This document shows positions 23,412 to 33,712 of a DNA stretch of 64,000 bases, in pieces. The stretch is from Poa pratensis (lineage: Eukaryota > Streptophyta > Magnoliopsida > Poales > Poaceae). Location: contig CAMZMU010000040.1 of the NCBI GenBank assembly GCA_947311845.1, positions 61,873,901 to 61,937,900 on the forward strand, read 5' to 3'. Positions within the stretch are counted from its first letter, which is position 1; every line of letters begins with the position of its first letter. The notes beneath the pieces are model-generated. The model searched no databases. It saw only the letters and a program-made list of their open reading frames with translations, and was not told where the DNA came from. Both the position numbers and the translations under genes were made by a program.

Positions 23412-24028
23412 GGCGGCGAGGGCACTGGACGGGCGGAGGGGAACCGTCGGGCGGAGGGGAACCGTGGGAGCGGAGCGGAGTGGAGTGTCCACATCCGCAC
23501 GGGCGCGTCCCTTTTTAAAGACCAGGACCGTCGGGAGGGGAACCGTCGGTGGGCCAGCGCCCGAGTCGCTGGCAAGTGGGCCAGGAGCATTGACTCCGGG
23601 TGGGCGGGGGCTGTTGGTGCTCCGCATTGACCACGGGGGGTGAAGGCGAGGCGGCCGGGTGGGAACACGAGGCGGGGAGGTGAAGACGAGGCGGGGCGGG
23701 AACACGAGGCAGGGCGGCGGGGTCAGAACTGGGTCGCTGGCAGGTGGGCCAGCATTGACCACGCGTGGCCAGTGGGCGGTCACACGTGGCGGTGGGGCGG
23801 GTAGGCGCTGGCAGGTGGGCCAGCGATGACCACGGTGGCCACCTTTGACCAGGTTCTGGCCCAAATTTGGGCTGGGCTGGGATTGGGACAGCCTATGTTT
23901 TTTTTGAAAGATTTTTTTCTTTAGATGCAATATTAAATTGTTTTTGTTGCATATTTGTATAGTTCCCTCCTTTGAATTATTGTACTAATGCTATTATTGT
24001 TTTATCTTTTTTTTGTATTAGTTAAACA

Positions 24029-27000
24029 ATGGATGTCGATGCTCCCTTCGTAACGAGAGAAGGGGAAGAAGAGATACTTTCCTACATTTTGGAACCCGGT
24101 GAATTTCGGCATCCCGCGGAAGGAGCTGAAGATGAGGACTCGGAAATTGGTGGACCCACGCCGTCTGGCGAGGTATATTAAGCCTATGTTGAGCAGATGC
24201 AATAACTGATTTGTGCATATATATGTATTCACACATGTTTCATATTTTTAGACCTCCGCATCGAACCAATCCACTAAACGAGGCCATGCCCAAGGGATGG
24301 GCAAAGATGAGCATCTCACAATTGACGAGGTGAATGCAACTACTGGCCAACCACTGGCACCCGTGCCGAACGCAGTTAAGTTTGTGCATCAATGCGGAGT
24401 CACTGTCAGGGACAACGTTTATATCAGCACTCAGGAATGGATTAAGCCAAAGTTAGAGGGAGTTAGTTACGTCGACAAGAGAACCAAAGATGTGCTTTGG
24501 AACAAGCTCATTGCACATTTCACCCTACCGGTCTTGGAAGATGAGGTGAAGACAAAAAAAATGACGGACAAAGTCAAGCATTTCGCTCTTAAGAAGATGG
24601 CTCAACAATTCAATAACTACAAGAACAAATTATTCCGTGAGTGGGAAGAAGATGGGAAACTTCCGGATTTCACCGGCACACGAGAGAGGCAGCGGCCTCA
24701 CTGGCCTGCATTTCTGGAGTACAAGAAATCAGAACGAGCTAAGAAAAGGTCGCAAACGAATAAGAATAATGCAGCGAAAAAGAAGTATCACCATAAGATG
24801 GGGCCAGGTGGCTACCGAGTTGCCGAGCCTAAGTGGGAAAAAATTGAGTCCGAGTTGCGTGCAAAAGGGCTCACCCCGGTCACAGAGGAATGGGACAGAA
24901 GGATAAGGAATTGGCTACTTGCGCATGGAGGGGAGTATGACATGGAAACAGGGGAGTTAATAATTGATGAAAGCAAAGTAGTCAACGGAGCCCAAAAAAA
25001 ATTATTGACTTAATTGCCAAGTCTAAAGAGGGAAAGTTTATTTCCGACAGAGAGAAGGACGAGCTGTCAGAGGCCCTCGGGACCAAAGAAAAAGGAGGAT
25101 CAACACGAGGCTTAGGAGAAGTGCCGTGGATTGAAGGGTTTCCCGAGGACCGTGCCTCTTATAGAAGCCGATTGAGAGCAAAGAGGAGGAAGGAGCAGCA
25201 GGAATCAGACCGGTTGATGATCTTAGAAAGAAATCATGACCAGATGGTTGCTCTCTATAAGGAGCAGCAGAAGCAAATAGATCAAATGCGCGAGCAAGGG
25301 GCGCCAACTCTTCAGCTGGAACAAGCGAGTCAAGGCGGCCCATCGCATCGCAGAAGCAGCGTGGCTTCCTCGGTTATGGTCGGTGATGATGAGACAAGTT
25401 ACCCCGTGGATTATATCACGGAGAAAACAACTTGTGAGCTGCATGTCCCAGTATTTAACTTATCCATGAAGGCGGCGGACGGCTATGCATTCTCCATTGA
25501 CTCTACAGCATCGTGGCTTGGCAATGCCATTCCAGATGGATTTGCTCGTGTCGGCGTGGATCAAGTTGTACAAGGATATGAATCACTGAACCTTGAGTTC
25601 CCAAGAGCTGATGATGAGTCGGTGCTAGGGGACGTCGTGGGTGGTCTAATTCTATGGCGGAAGAAATACATCAAGTTTGAAGGCTGGGCGCCAAGGCCAC
25701 CATCGTCTCCGCCAATTCACGATTCACCACCTGATGACGATGAAGGGGACGACAACCATCAGTCGCCTCTGCATCAGTCGTCTCCGCCGCCGCGTGCGCC
25801 GACTCCACCGCCGCGTGAGCCGACTCCACCGCCGCGTCAGCCCACTCCGCCGCCGCATGAGCCGACTCCACCGCCGCATGAGCCGACTCCGCCGCCGCAT
25901 GAGCCGACTCCTGAGCCCCGACATAGGAAGGGCGCCACTTCGTCGTCCATGGGATTCGGGCGAGACCCCCGACGTTCGCCCCTCCCAAAAGTACCCAAAA
26001 GCCTTGACGACCTCAGAGCTTGCGACATGACTAAAGAGCAATTGGATGCGTGGGTGGATGCAGACACAAAAAGACAGCTTGCACGGAAAAAGCCCGAGGA
26101 AAAGCAAACATTTACTGCAAAGGAAAACAAGTGGGCTATTGGATTCATCACGGAACCATCGCAATATGAGAAAAATAAGCCAGATAACTATTTACGAGCT
26201 CTGAGTAAAAGTAGTAGCTCTCCCAAGACGAGAAGTAGTAGTGCCAGAGGGAAAAGAGACGTTGCCCAGCTCGGACAACAGGCAAACCAGTCGATAGCCC
26301 CGCTCGTAGTTATACCCAGTGGTCATGGCTCCGTGACGGACCTAATTCCTACTTTATCCTTGAAGAAGGACTTTGCTGCAGATGCTGGTATTACTCTTGC
26401 TCAACTGGACAACGAAAATCTCTTTCCGTCTGATGTAGATGATTCATGGAAATGGAAATGGGGGAGGTCCCTGCTGCGAGGTGATCAGATAAAGTGTCTA
26501 CCGACATGTATGCGACAACTCCATAGTTGGTACATGAAAACCACAAAGGAATTTGATGACTTTTTGATCTGTGTGAAAGTTACAAAAAATCATTTCGCGG
26601 GTGAAGACATGTTCACAATTCAGCTCGAAGAACTCTGGTACTTATACAACCTTGACTCCCTCGACTTGGCTCTCGTCGGTGCCTACTGTCTGTAAGTGAT
26701 TCAATTCATTTATTTCCAAAAAAGATAAAGTCTTTAGCTCTCAGCTCGTTCATTGCCATCGCTAATTATGCTCACTACGGTATTATGCAGAATGAAGAGT
26801 GATGAATGTGGTAGAAAGGGCATCTATGGCTTTGGGTTCGTTAACCCAGTACGAGTTAATGCAAGGACACTAAAAAACCACGTGAAGGACACGGAGAAGA
26901 ACTTGCTAAATGCCCTAATGAAGCAACATTTCAACACGGAGATAATGTTTCCTTACTTCTTCAGGTAAGAGAGTGTTACTCGCTTGTACAAATTAAGTGT

Positions 27001-27779
27001 AACTGATGAGTTACTGACGTGTATATAATCATGCGCAGCGATCATTACATTCTGCTAGTCATTGAAGTTGATAGATCAAGAGTTCAAGTCTACGACTCAT
27101 TGGACTGGCCTGAGGAGAGGTACCAAAGCATTCTAGATACGCTCCAAAGGTAATTTCAAACATTATCGCACTATATCAGTCTCTCTTATTGATTTCAGAG
27201 ATATCAAGCAACTAATAACTCATTTATTCTTTTTTTTGCCGGCAGGGTTTGGAAACAATTCAAAGCGAGGACAAAGGGTTCAGGTTCATTTGAAGAACAG
27301 CTGACTTTTGTTCACCCACAGGTAGGTAGTACGGTCTAGCTAGGTTCGCGCATCTCTTTATTTATTGTTTTCAATACCACTATATGTTGACTATGATTTG
27401 ATTGAATTCTATTCTCGTAAAGTGGATCGAGAGGCAACCACAGGGGACCAATTTCTGTGGATATTTCGTTTGCGAGTGGATTCGTCGTTCGGTCACTGAG
27501 CGGGACCCAAAGAAATTTTTAGACGTACGTGAACAATCATATTCATCAATTGATCTCCAGTGTCATTCATAATTTTTGATAGTCATGATTAATATTCGTA
27601 TTGATCTCCTTCTTTTATAGGCAGAGCCATTGCGCGAGAGTATGCCACTAAAGAAGCGCTTTCAAGCACTAGCAGAGGAACTTGCGGGGTTTCTGCTCAG
27701 CGAAGTCATACCTACAAAAGGAAATACAATGGAGAATAGCGGTGAAGTCCCGGTTATGATCTCCCGTGTAACCGAATAG
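24029..27779 (+). CDS. CACTA second gene: seven-exon protein with C-terminal Ulp1-like (C48) cysteine protease
   Basis: Exons by GT-AG junctions: 24029-24172, 24252-26691, 26791-26964, 27039-27149, 27246-27321, 27423-27524, 27621-27779. All junction phases agree if one A is restored in the A8 run at 24994-25001; the product is then about 1,068 residues. The N-terminus is acidic; exon 2 holds a lysine-rich transposase-like region (WIKPKLEGVSYVDKRTKDVL), a coiled-coil-like stretch (LMILERNHDQMVALYKEQQK) and a proline repeat. Exons 3-7 form the protease: DHYILLVIE (His), VQVYDSLDW (Asp) and QPQGTNFCGYFVC (Gln and Cys) give the H-D-Q-C set of Ulp1/SENP peptidases. Known CACTA and Mutator elements carry such domains, thought to act on SUMO or on element proteins; the true substrate is unknown. 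Confidence 0.85.
25795..25915 (+). repeat. Coding tandem repeat (proline-rich) in the CACTA protease gene
   Basis: About six copies of a 21-base unit encoding PTPPPRE/PTPPPHE. The frame is preserved throughout, so the linker seems to tolerate expansion and contraction. Confidence 0.85.
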
Positions 27780-28225
27780 ACGGGCTCTAGTCCCGGTTAT
27801 GATCTCCACACACGTGTAATCGAATAGACGGGCTCTAGTCCCGGTTATGAGCACCTCCATGTAACCGGATAGACGTGAACATATTTTTATTTATGAACAT
27901 TTTGATATGTTATATGTAGTTTCTGTTTTTAATTAATTAAACGCATATTTTTTTGCACCATTTCAATATTAAATTGGGAGGAAAAACAAAAAATTACAGG
28001 CTGCCACGTGTGAGGTCCTTGGTCCCGGGTCGTATGACCAATCGGGACTAGAGGTCCTCCACCACGCCCGCGCCTCGGCGGCCACGTGGGAGCCTGTTGT
28101 TCCGGGTCGTAACGGACCCGGTACTAGAGGGGGGGGGCCTCTAGTGTCGCCTTGCTAGTCCCGGGTGGACACCCGGTACTAGAGGCCCTTACGACCCGGG
28201 ACCAGTGGCCCTGTTTCCACTAGTG
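27780..28225. repeat. CACTA 3' subterminal repeats
   Basis: Three copies of TCCCGGTTATGATCTCC/AGCACCTCC with GTAACCGAATAGACG (27752-27875) sit partly inside the end of the protease gene. Further repeats around GTCCCGGGTCGTA and CCCGGTACTAGAGG follow (28010-28205), then the 15-bp terminal repeat. Confidence 0.8.
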
Positions 28226-28739
28226 ATTGCACACTCCTTAAAAGCTCGAGTTAATGGAGAGATGCGGGCGATGCACATATACACATACACATAGATCAAT
28301 AAGAACAAACAGTGTGCTCACATGTTGGCATGCAAGCAAAAGTAACCATGGCCATGGAAACCCATGAAGCAATGTAATTTCATGCGGCACTTTTGAAATC
28401 GAATAAGGTTTATATTGAATAATGAGGACAGAAGATACAACATGATAATGTGTAACATGTCGGCGTAGAAACTATCTAAACTAATAGAGTAATAGTATGT
28501 CACAACGAATACACTAGACCTTATAATTCTTGCCAAAACCATAGCCGAGCTCACTGTGGTTGGTACACCATAGCTCTCACCGGCGATGGACAACATCGAT
28601 AAATTCAATTATAAGTAATTTCACCCTTACATTTGCAATTAGATAGTATACAAATGCACATATTTTATTACTATTTTTTCACGAGGAGGTGGTATAGTAC
28701 CTTTACTTTTTACGGTCTTTAATGCACACTTTTGACCAT
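28226..28739. other. Unique spacer between CACTA and Stowaway elements
   Basis: ATT at 28226-28228 is the CACTA target duplication. No gene is supported; the 96-codon minus-strand open stretch (28318-28608) shows no recognisable protein. Confidence 0.4.
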
Positions 28740-28741
28740 TA

Positions 28742-28863
28742 CTCCCTCCGTTCCAAATTACTTGACATGTATTGTCTAGAAACGGATGTATCTAGACACT
28801 AAACAAGTATAGATACATCCGTATTTAGACAAAGTCAAGTCAAGTAATTTGGAACGGAGGGAG
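28742..28863. mobile_element. Stowaway MITE (Tc1/Mariner type)
   Basis: 122 bases, near-perfect palindrome, ends CTCCCTCCGTTCCAAATTAC and its reverse complement, flanked by TA on both sides. Standard Triticeae Stowaway. It lies 455 bases before the expansin ATG, a usual gene-proximal position. Confidence 0.95.
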
Positions 28864-29223
28864 TAATATGTAACAAAGTATAAGAATTTGGCATGTACAA
28901 ATTGAGCCCTGCGGAATACTTTCGTTTTATATGTCTTTATACTATTTTTAATTATTATAAATAAAAAATCATAATTAAATTAGTTATGCGTCGGAGACAA
29001 AGAAAGTCAAACATCATCTAAAAAAAAGTCAAATGTACTTGCATTTCTTGAGAGAGGAAGTAAACATTTAGAGATGGATACTGTCGAATTAACAAAATAA
29101 ATAAGAGACGTGCGGGCACCACATGAGTCGGCCGCGAGAAAATAGAAGGAAAGAAATTGGTACGTGCGCTCAACTCGTTGTAGATGAACGTGGAACCGAC
29201 TCAGATGCGCGCCAGCTTATGAT

Positions 29224-29231
29224 CTATATAA
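29224..29231 (+). promoter_or_regulatory. TATA box of the expansin gene
   Basis: CTATATAAAC lies about 90 bases before the ATG at 29318. A second TA-rich stretch (CTCTATATATATACC, about 29261-29275) is closer but less typical. Confidence 0.6.
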
Positions 29232-29317
29232 ACTTGCATTCTTCTGAGACGTACGGACCAACTCTATATATATACCTTCGATTGATCGACTAGCCAGCTA
29301 CCTACCTTTTGACGACC

Positions 29318-30339
29318 ATGGCGAGGGTTCCGGCGATCGTTGCGGTGGAGGTGGTCTTAATGGCGGCGGCGGCTCAGCTCGCGACCGCCGGTTACCAGTA
29401 CTGGCCGGCGCTGGCTGCTAGGACTCCGTCCATTCCTTCGACACGCTTCCCGACGTCCGCGTGGCGGGACGGCAGCGCCACCTTCTACGGCGACGAATCC
29501 GCCTTGGCGACGACTACGGTACGTAGTACATCACTACATCCATCGTGCATGCGCCTTACGTATGTACATTTCGTGCGAATGATGAAGTACGTCATTTGCA
29601 GGTGGCGCGTGCGGGTACAGCGGGGAGAACATCGCGTCGCTGTACTCGACCCGGACGGCGGCGCTGAGCACGCCGCTGTTCGCCGACGGAATCGGGTGCG
29701 GGCGGTGCTACGAGATCCGGTGCGTCAAGTCTCCGAATTGCTACGCCGGGTCCCCCTCCATCATCGTCACCGGCACAAACCTCTGCCCGCCCAACTGGGC
29801 CCTGGACAGCAACCTCGGCGGCTGGTGCAACACGCCGCGTGAGCACTTCGACCTGGCGCCGCCCTCCTTCTACAAGCTCGCACCCAGGGTCGCCAGCATC
29901 GTGCCCGTCCAGTACCGCCGCGTCCCGTGTCAGAGGTCCGGCGGCGTCAGTTCTACGTCACGGGAACAACTACTGGCTGCTACTCCACATCATGAACCTC
30001 GGCGGCGCCGGCGACATCTCCGCCGTGTCCGTCAGGCCGGCCGGCAGCAGCAACTGGATCGTGGCGACGCAGAATTGGGGCATCACGTACCAGGCCTTCT
30101 CTGCGCTGGACAGGACCGTGGGGCTCGTAGTCAGGATCACCACCGGGACCGCGCCGCGGAAGACCGTCGTGATCAGCGACGCCATCCCCGCGTATTGGGC
30201 ATGCGGACTAACCTACCAGGATCCAAAAACATCTGATGGTGATCTATGCATACATCCATCGGTTCACGAGACCCACTACACATGCATGCATACTTCAATC
30301 GACCCATCGATTTGCAAGTGTATGCTTTTGTTTGATTGA
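29318..30339 (+). CDS. Alpha-expansin (two exons; apparent frame break)
   Basis: Secreted cell-wall-loosening protein. ATG 29318 gives a signal peptide (MARVPAIVAVEVVLMAAAAQ), then WRDGSATFYGDESA. Exon 1 ends at about 29518-29522 and exon 2 starts at 29602 after TTTGCAG; the usual GT donor leaves the wrong phase, while one 4 bases later keeps frame. Exon 2 has the expansin domain 1 pattern: GACGYSGENIASLYSTRTAA, GIGCGRCYEIRC, TNLCPPNWALDSNLGGWC and the HFD motif in EHFDLAPPSFYKLAP. Domain 2 follows with NYWLLLHIMNLGGAGDISAV and NWIVATQNWGITYQ. Between them, at 29948-29965, the frame shifts as if two single bases were lost. The end is odd: after AYWACGLTYQ the ORF runs 30 or more residues into sequence unlike expansins. 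Pseudogene or sequencing error. Confidence 0.8.
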
Positions 30340-31790
30340 TTACTTAAACTTGGAGTACGTTGTAATGACCTCCATGTCTTCTTCACTTTTTTCCTGGCTT
30401 TAGTTTTGTCCTCCTGATCATGTAAATCCTTGGTTATGTATACTTTTTGTGTTTCCTATAGAGTTTGATAATTAGGAGTTCTACCTGTACATTTGGTATG
30501 GGCGGGAGGGCGGTATCCTGGCCTAAATTAATATGATCCGGTCTCAAACGCGAACGCGAGCGCAAGAAAATCGAAGCGTGAGAGAGCAAAGAAATAATTG
30601 TCGTCATGTTCTTTGCTTGTTTCGTAACTATAAATTCGTAAGTGTTTAACTCTCAAATCGTGAATCTAATTTTATGATCTGTCTTCGCTCTTGGTGATTC
30701 CATGGTCTTGCTCTGTTGGTGTTCAGGTGCCTGTGACGGCCCTTCACTCAGGTTGGATCGGTGATCCTGATATCTCGGCGGCACGGTGATGCATACGGGT
30801 GTCATATCTCTCTCGTGGGCGTCGTTGTAGGTCCCCCTCTGTGGGTTTTGGGTGAAAGATTGAACCTTCAAAATTAGACCCCCCCCCCCCCCCCCCCCCC
30901 CCCATGTTGTATGTTTCAAAGATTTCTCTTTCTCCTTCAAAATTACAACCCGGCATTTTGTGAGGTAGCCAAGGTATTTGTACTATCATTTCAGTGCACA
31001 ATGTTGCTATAATTTTGTTGTGTCTAGGTCCTGAAATGCAGAATTGTCTGCAGTTGTGGAGTGCATTCATCCGTAAGAGATGGATCCCGGACAATTTTAA
31101 GCATGTTCAAGGCGTGTTCAGAAACTCGCACAAGTCACAAAGTTTATATGCAACATGGATACACTAAAGGAAGGAATTATTTTCTAACCATGCTAATTGT
31201 GTGGGAATTCACTTGTGGAAATAAAATGTTTTCAGTCAAGTGGGAGATGTAGAAATTTGTGTCTGCAACATTCTATTTGTATACTACATTCTCCGGAATT
31301 AAACTTCATGTGAAACTATCATGGAAATAATAGGAAACTAATGATGTGGAATTTTACTTAAGCAAATATACTTGAGGAAGCCGATACGTCTATACTAAAA
31401 TATAATGTATATGAATATGCTGGAATTATACCCGGGACAATATAGAGTGGAAAGCCAAGTTGTTCATATGTTGGCTATTTGAATTGATTAAAACAAGTGA
31501 ATTTGAATTATTCAAATTCAGCACGTGACTCACACACGTGAGTTCGTGGGACTAATTGCAGATTGAAACTCCTAGATGGTCACTGATGACCGTGATTGGT
31601 TTGGTTAACCTGGAGTTTCTGAAATAATTATCTGCGAAATTACGGTTTAAATAAAACCGGAATTAGCACTATAAAGGTCCCTAACCCCTATCCTCAAATT
31701 GATCATTGTGAGCAGCACCACGAAAAAAGATCGAGAAATAGGGGTTAGACCGGGTAGTGCTAAACCTAACAACAACACCCTTTGATCTTC
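30340..31790. other. Non-coding; possible old retroelement LTR remnant
   Basis: No gene. 31370-31790 has LTR-like character: CTATAAAGG (about 31671-31679), followed by GATCATTGTGAGCAGC and AGGGGTTAGACCGGG, but no boundary or partner was found. 30545-30960 is unique sequence with the poly-C tract. Confidence 0.3.
30879..30903. repeat. Poly-C tract, 25 C
   Basis: Uninterrupted run of 25 C between TTAGA and ATGTTG, with C counts of this size prone to assembly error. Confidence 0.95.
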
Positions 31791-31796
31791 CTGAAA

Positions 31797-31880
31797 CTTA
31801 GATATCACCAAAGCATTCGACTCAGTACGATCGGATTTTATGTTTGAAGTTTTGAATGCTTATGGATTCAGCTTGCACTA
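31797..31880 (+). pseudogene. LINE reverse transcriptase fragment
   Basis: Reads LDITKAFDSVRSDFMFEVLN then AYGFS, followed by a stop. DxxKAFDSVxW...L..LGF is the hallmark of non-LTR (LINE) reverse transcriptase. Only about 28 residues survive. It faces the opposite way to the LINE fragment at 32.1-32.8 kb, so the two are separate relics. Confidence 0.65.
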
Positions 31881-32074
31881 GAGTAATATGATTGCCCTCT
31901 TGTTTGCCTTGCACTTGGAATAACCTGAAAAAGGTGCATACAGTGACACGCGTCAAGCAGGACCGCTACGCTCTCCGCACGGACTAACCTTGCGGAAAGT
32001 TGACTTTCTCCTAGCGATACAAAAAATAATACTTGTTTGTAGGACGGCGGCTGCACCGTTGCAGGAGAGTGAGC

Positions 32075-32850
32075 GCTGCTGTTTTATTTTTTAGGGAAAG
32101 CCATTCGGTGAGTTTTATTGATGCTCAATTTTTCTAAACGAGGCAAAAGCTTTATCTTTATATTGATACAGAAGAAAAAAACATAGAGCGACCAGGGCCA
32201 ACCAAAAAAAGACGCTACAAATTAAGTTGTTATTTGGCCAATTTCTTTGCACCTGCGAGATTCCAGTTCTTGCTCTCGTCATTTATCTTCTGCATAAGGG
32301 TGGATGGCATCACAGATTTGTTGTCGAAAACATGCTCATTCCTTTCCTTCCATAGCTCCCATGTGATTAGCGTGATGACGGTTTTGAGCCCCATGGGAAA
32401 TGCAGTGGGTGCCCGAGAAACCGCCTGCCAATATTGAAGCACCGTGCCACATCCGGCTCCCACCAAAATGTGTTGGGAGGAGCAAGACAGCCATGACGCC
32501 GCATGCCAGATTCGTTTGGAGAGCGACACTCAAAAAGATGTGGCGGGCAGTCTCCGGTTGACATTTGCATAGTTGGCAGACTGGCTGGTGAGGCCAACCC
32601 CTTATGGCAGGGCGATCACAGGTCCACAGCCGATTTGGCACCGCGAGCCAGGCAAAGAAGCGGCATTTTGGCGGGGCCCAATGTTTCCACACAATGGGAG
32701 AAAAGAGCACAGGATGACTTCACTTTTGTGGTTCTCTACAAGCACCGGGTCTCGATTTTCGGTGTGAAAAAATTAGCTCCGACTTTCATTGGTACGGTTC
32801 TACTTGTTAATGCCATACTTTTAGCCGTTTTCTTGTCATGCATTGTTTGA
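32075..32850 (-). pseudogene. 3' end of a LINE retrotransposon (zf-RVT region)
   Basis: Minus strand: IVWKHWAPPKCRFFAWLAVP, NRLWTCDRPAIRGWPHQPVC and QLCKCQPETARHIF form the zinc-binding zf-RVT domain that ends plant LINE ORF2. Further on LITWELWKERNEHVFDNK and WNLAGAKKLAK give the usual C-terminus (stop at 32230). Two or three frame changes separate them near 32450-32540. The following minus-strand sequence (32190-32075) contains ATCAATAAAACTCACC and an A-rich end, as in LINE 3' tails. The 5' part is missing, as is typical of truncated LINE insertions. Confidence 0.8.
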
Positions 32851-33712
32851 AAATTGAAGATTAACACGGGGTGAAAACCCATTACCTAACTTTGGTGGTT
32901 GGATGGGACGACCACGGTGCTTGTGAATTATTATCTTCTTGGAGACGTCATTGTTGGAGAACCTCTTTCACAATCTGTGTGTTGCGAATTGTAATGGTTA
33001 TTTCATGATGTTGGGAGTCACTGGTCGCTTTGGTGGTGCTACGTTCCTCCTTTTTTATTTTTTCTGGGTTAATTATTAGGCTGCGTGCAAGCTTAGAGCA
33101 TCTCCACCGGGGCCTCCAAATTCATGTCCGGCACCCCCAATGGACCCCATTGGGGGTGCCGGACATGTGTCCGCCCATGTTTTCGACCGCGTCCACAGCG
33201 GCGCACCCCAAACGTCCGCCCCCCAAACGCGAGCAAATCATCGAACACCTTGCGGGCGGAAACTTGTGTCGGTCGCGACATTCAAACTATTTTTAAAACA
33301 TACAAATTTAAATTAAACCGATACAAGTTGCAAACTTAGGCTAACACGTTTGCAAACTTAGACTAACACGTTTGCAAAGTAAAACTAAAACGATAACTAA
33401 ATCCTAATCTAAATGCCGCCGCTCGGGCCAGCCTCGTCGTCGTGCGCGGCCTTGGCTAAGCGGGAGCGCACACGTCTCTCCTGCCGGAGCTGACTCGCCG
33501 CCCGGCGCATGGCATCCCTCTCGGCCGCGTCTGGTTCAGCTCGTCGTGCGCGTCCCGCTCGGCGCATCTGGTTCAGCTCCTCGTGGGCCTCTCGCTCGGC
33601 GCGCAGACGGGAGGCCGCATCCGCTAGCTCCTCCGCCTAGGCGATGAGCTGTTGCTGCGTGGGCTCCTCCGCCTGGGTGTTGAGCTACTCGTACGCCGCC
33701 CGCTCGGCGGCC

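Larger units (their letters stand above)
8395..28225 (+). mobile_element. CACTA (En/Spm-like) DNA transposon, 19.8 kb including a nested LTR element
   Basis: It starts CACTAGTGGAAACAG (8395) and ends CTGTTTCCACTAGTG (28225), perfect 15-bp terminal inverted repeats. It is flanked by ATT on both sides (8392-8394 and 28226-28228), the 3-bp duplication typical of CACTA elements. Subterminal regions at both ends carry many short direct and inverted repeats around GTCCCGGG/CCCGGTACTAG. It encodes a TNP2 transposase, two minus-strand accessory ORFs and a seven-exon gene with a C-terminal Ulp1-like protease. Without the nested 6.9-kb retrotransposon it is about 12.9 kb. Such two-gene CACTA elements (Caspar/Jorge type) are known in Triticeae; the exact family needs a TREP comparison. 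Confidence 0.95.

Noticed and set aside
22841..23930. Long overlapping ORFs on both strands (up to 275 codons)
   Set aside because: They are shadow frames of the GC-rich minus-strand accessory ORF; only the frame with MSRWFGKSP/HLPEGWHLNP reads like protein.
31370..31790. Complete LTR
   Set aside because: A TATA-like motif and LTR-like composition are present, but no TG...CA boundary, primer site or partner LTR could be found.
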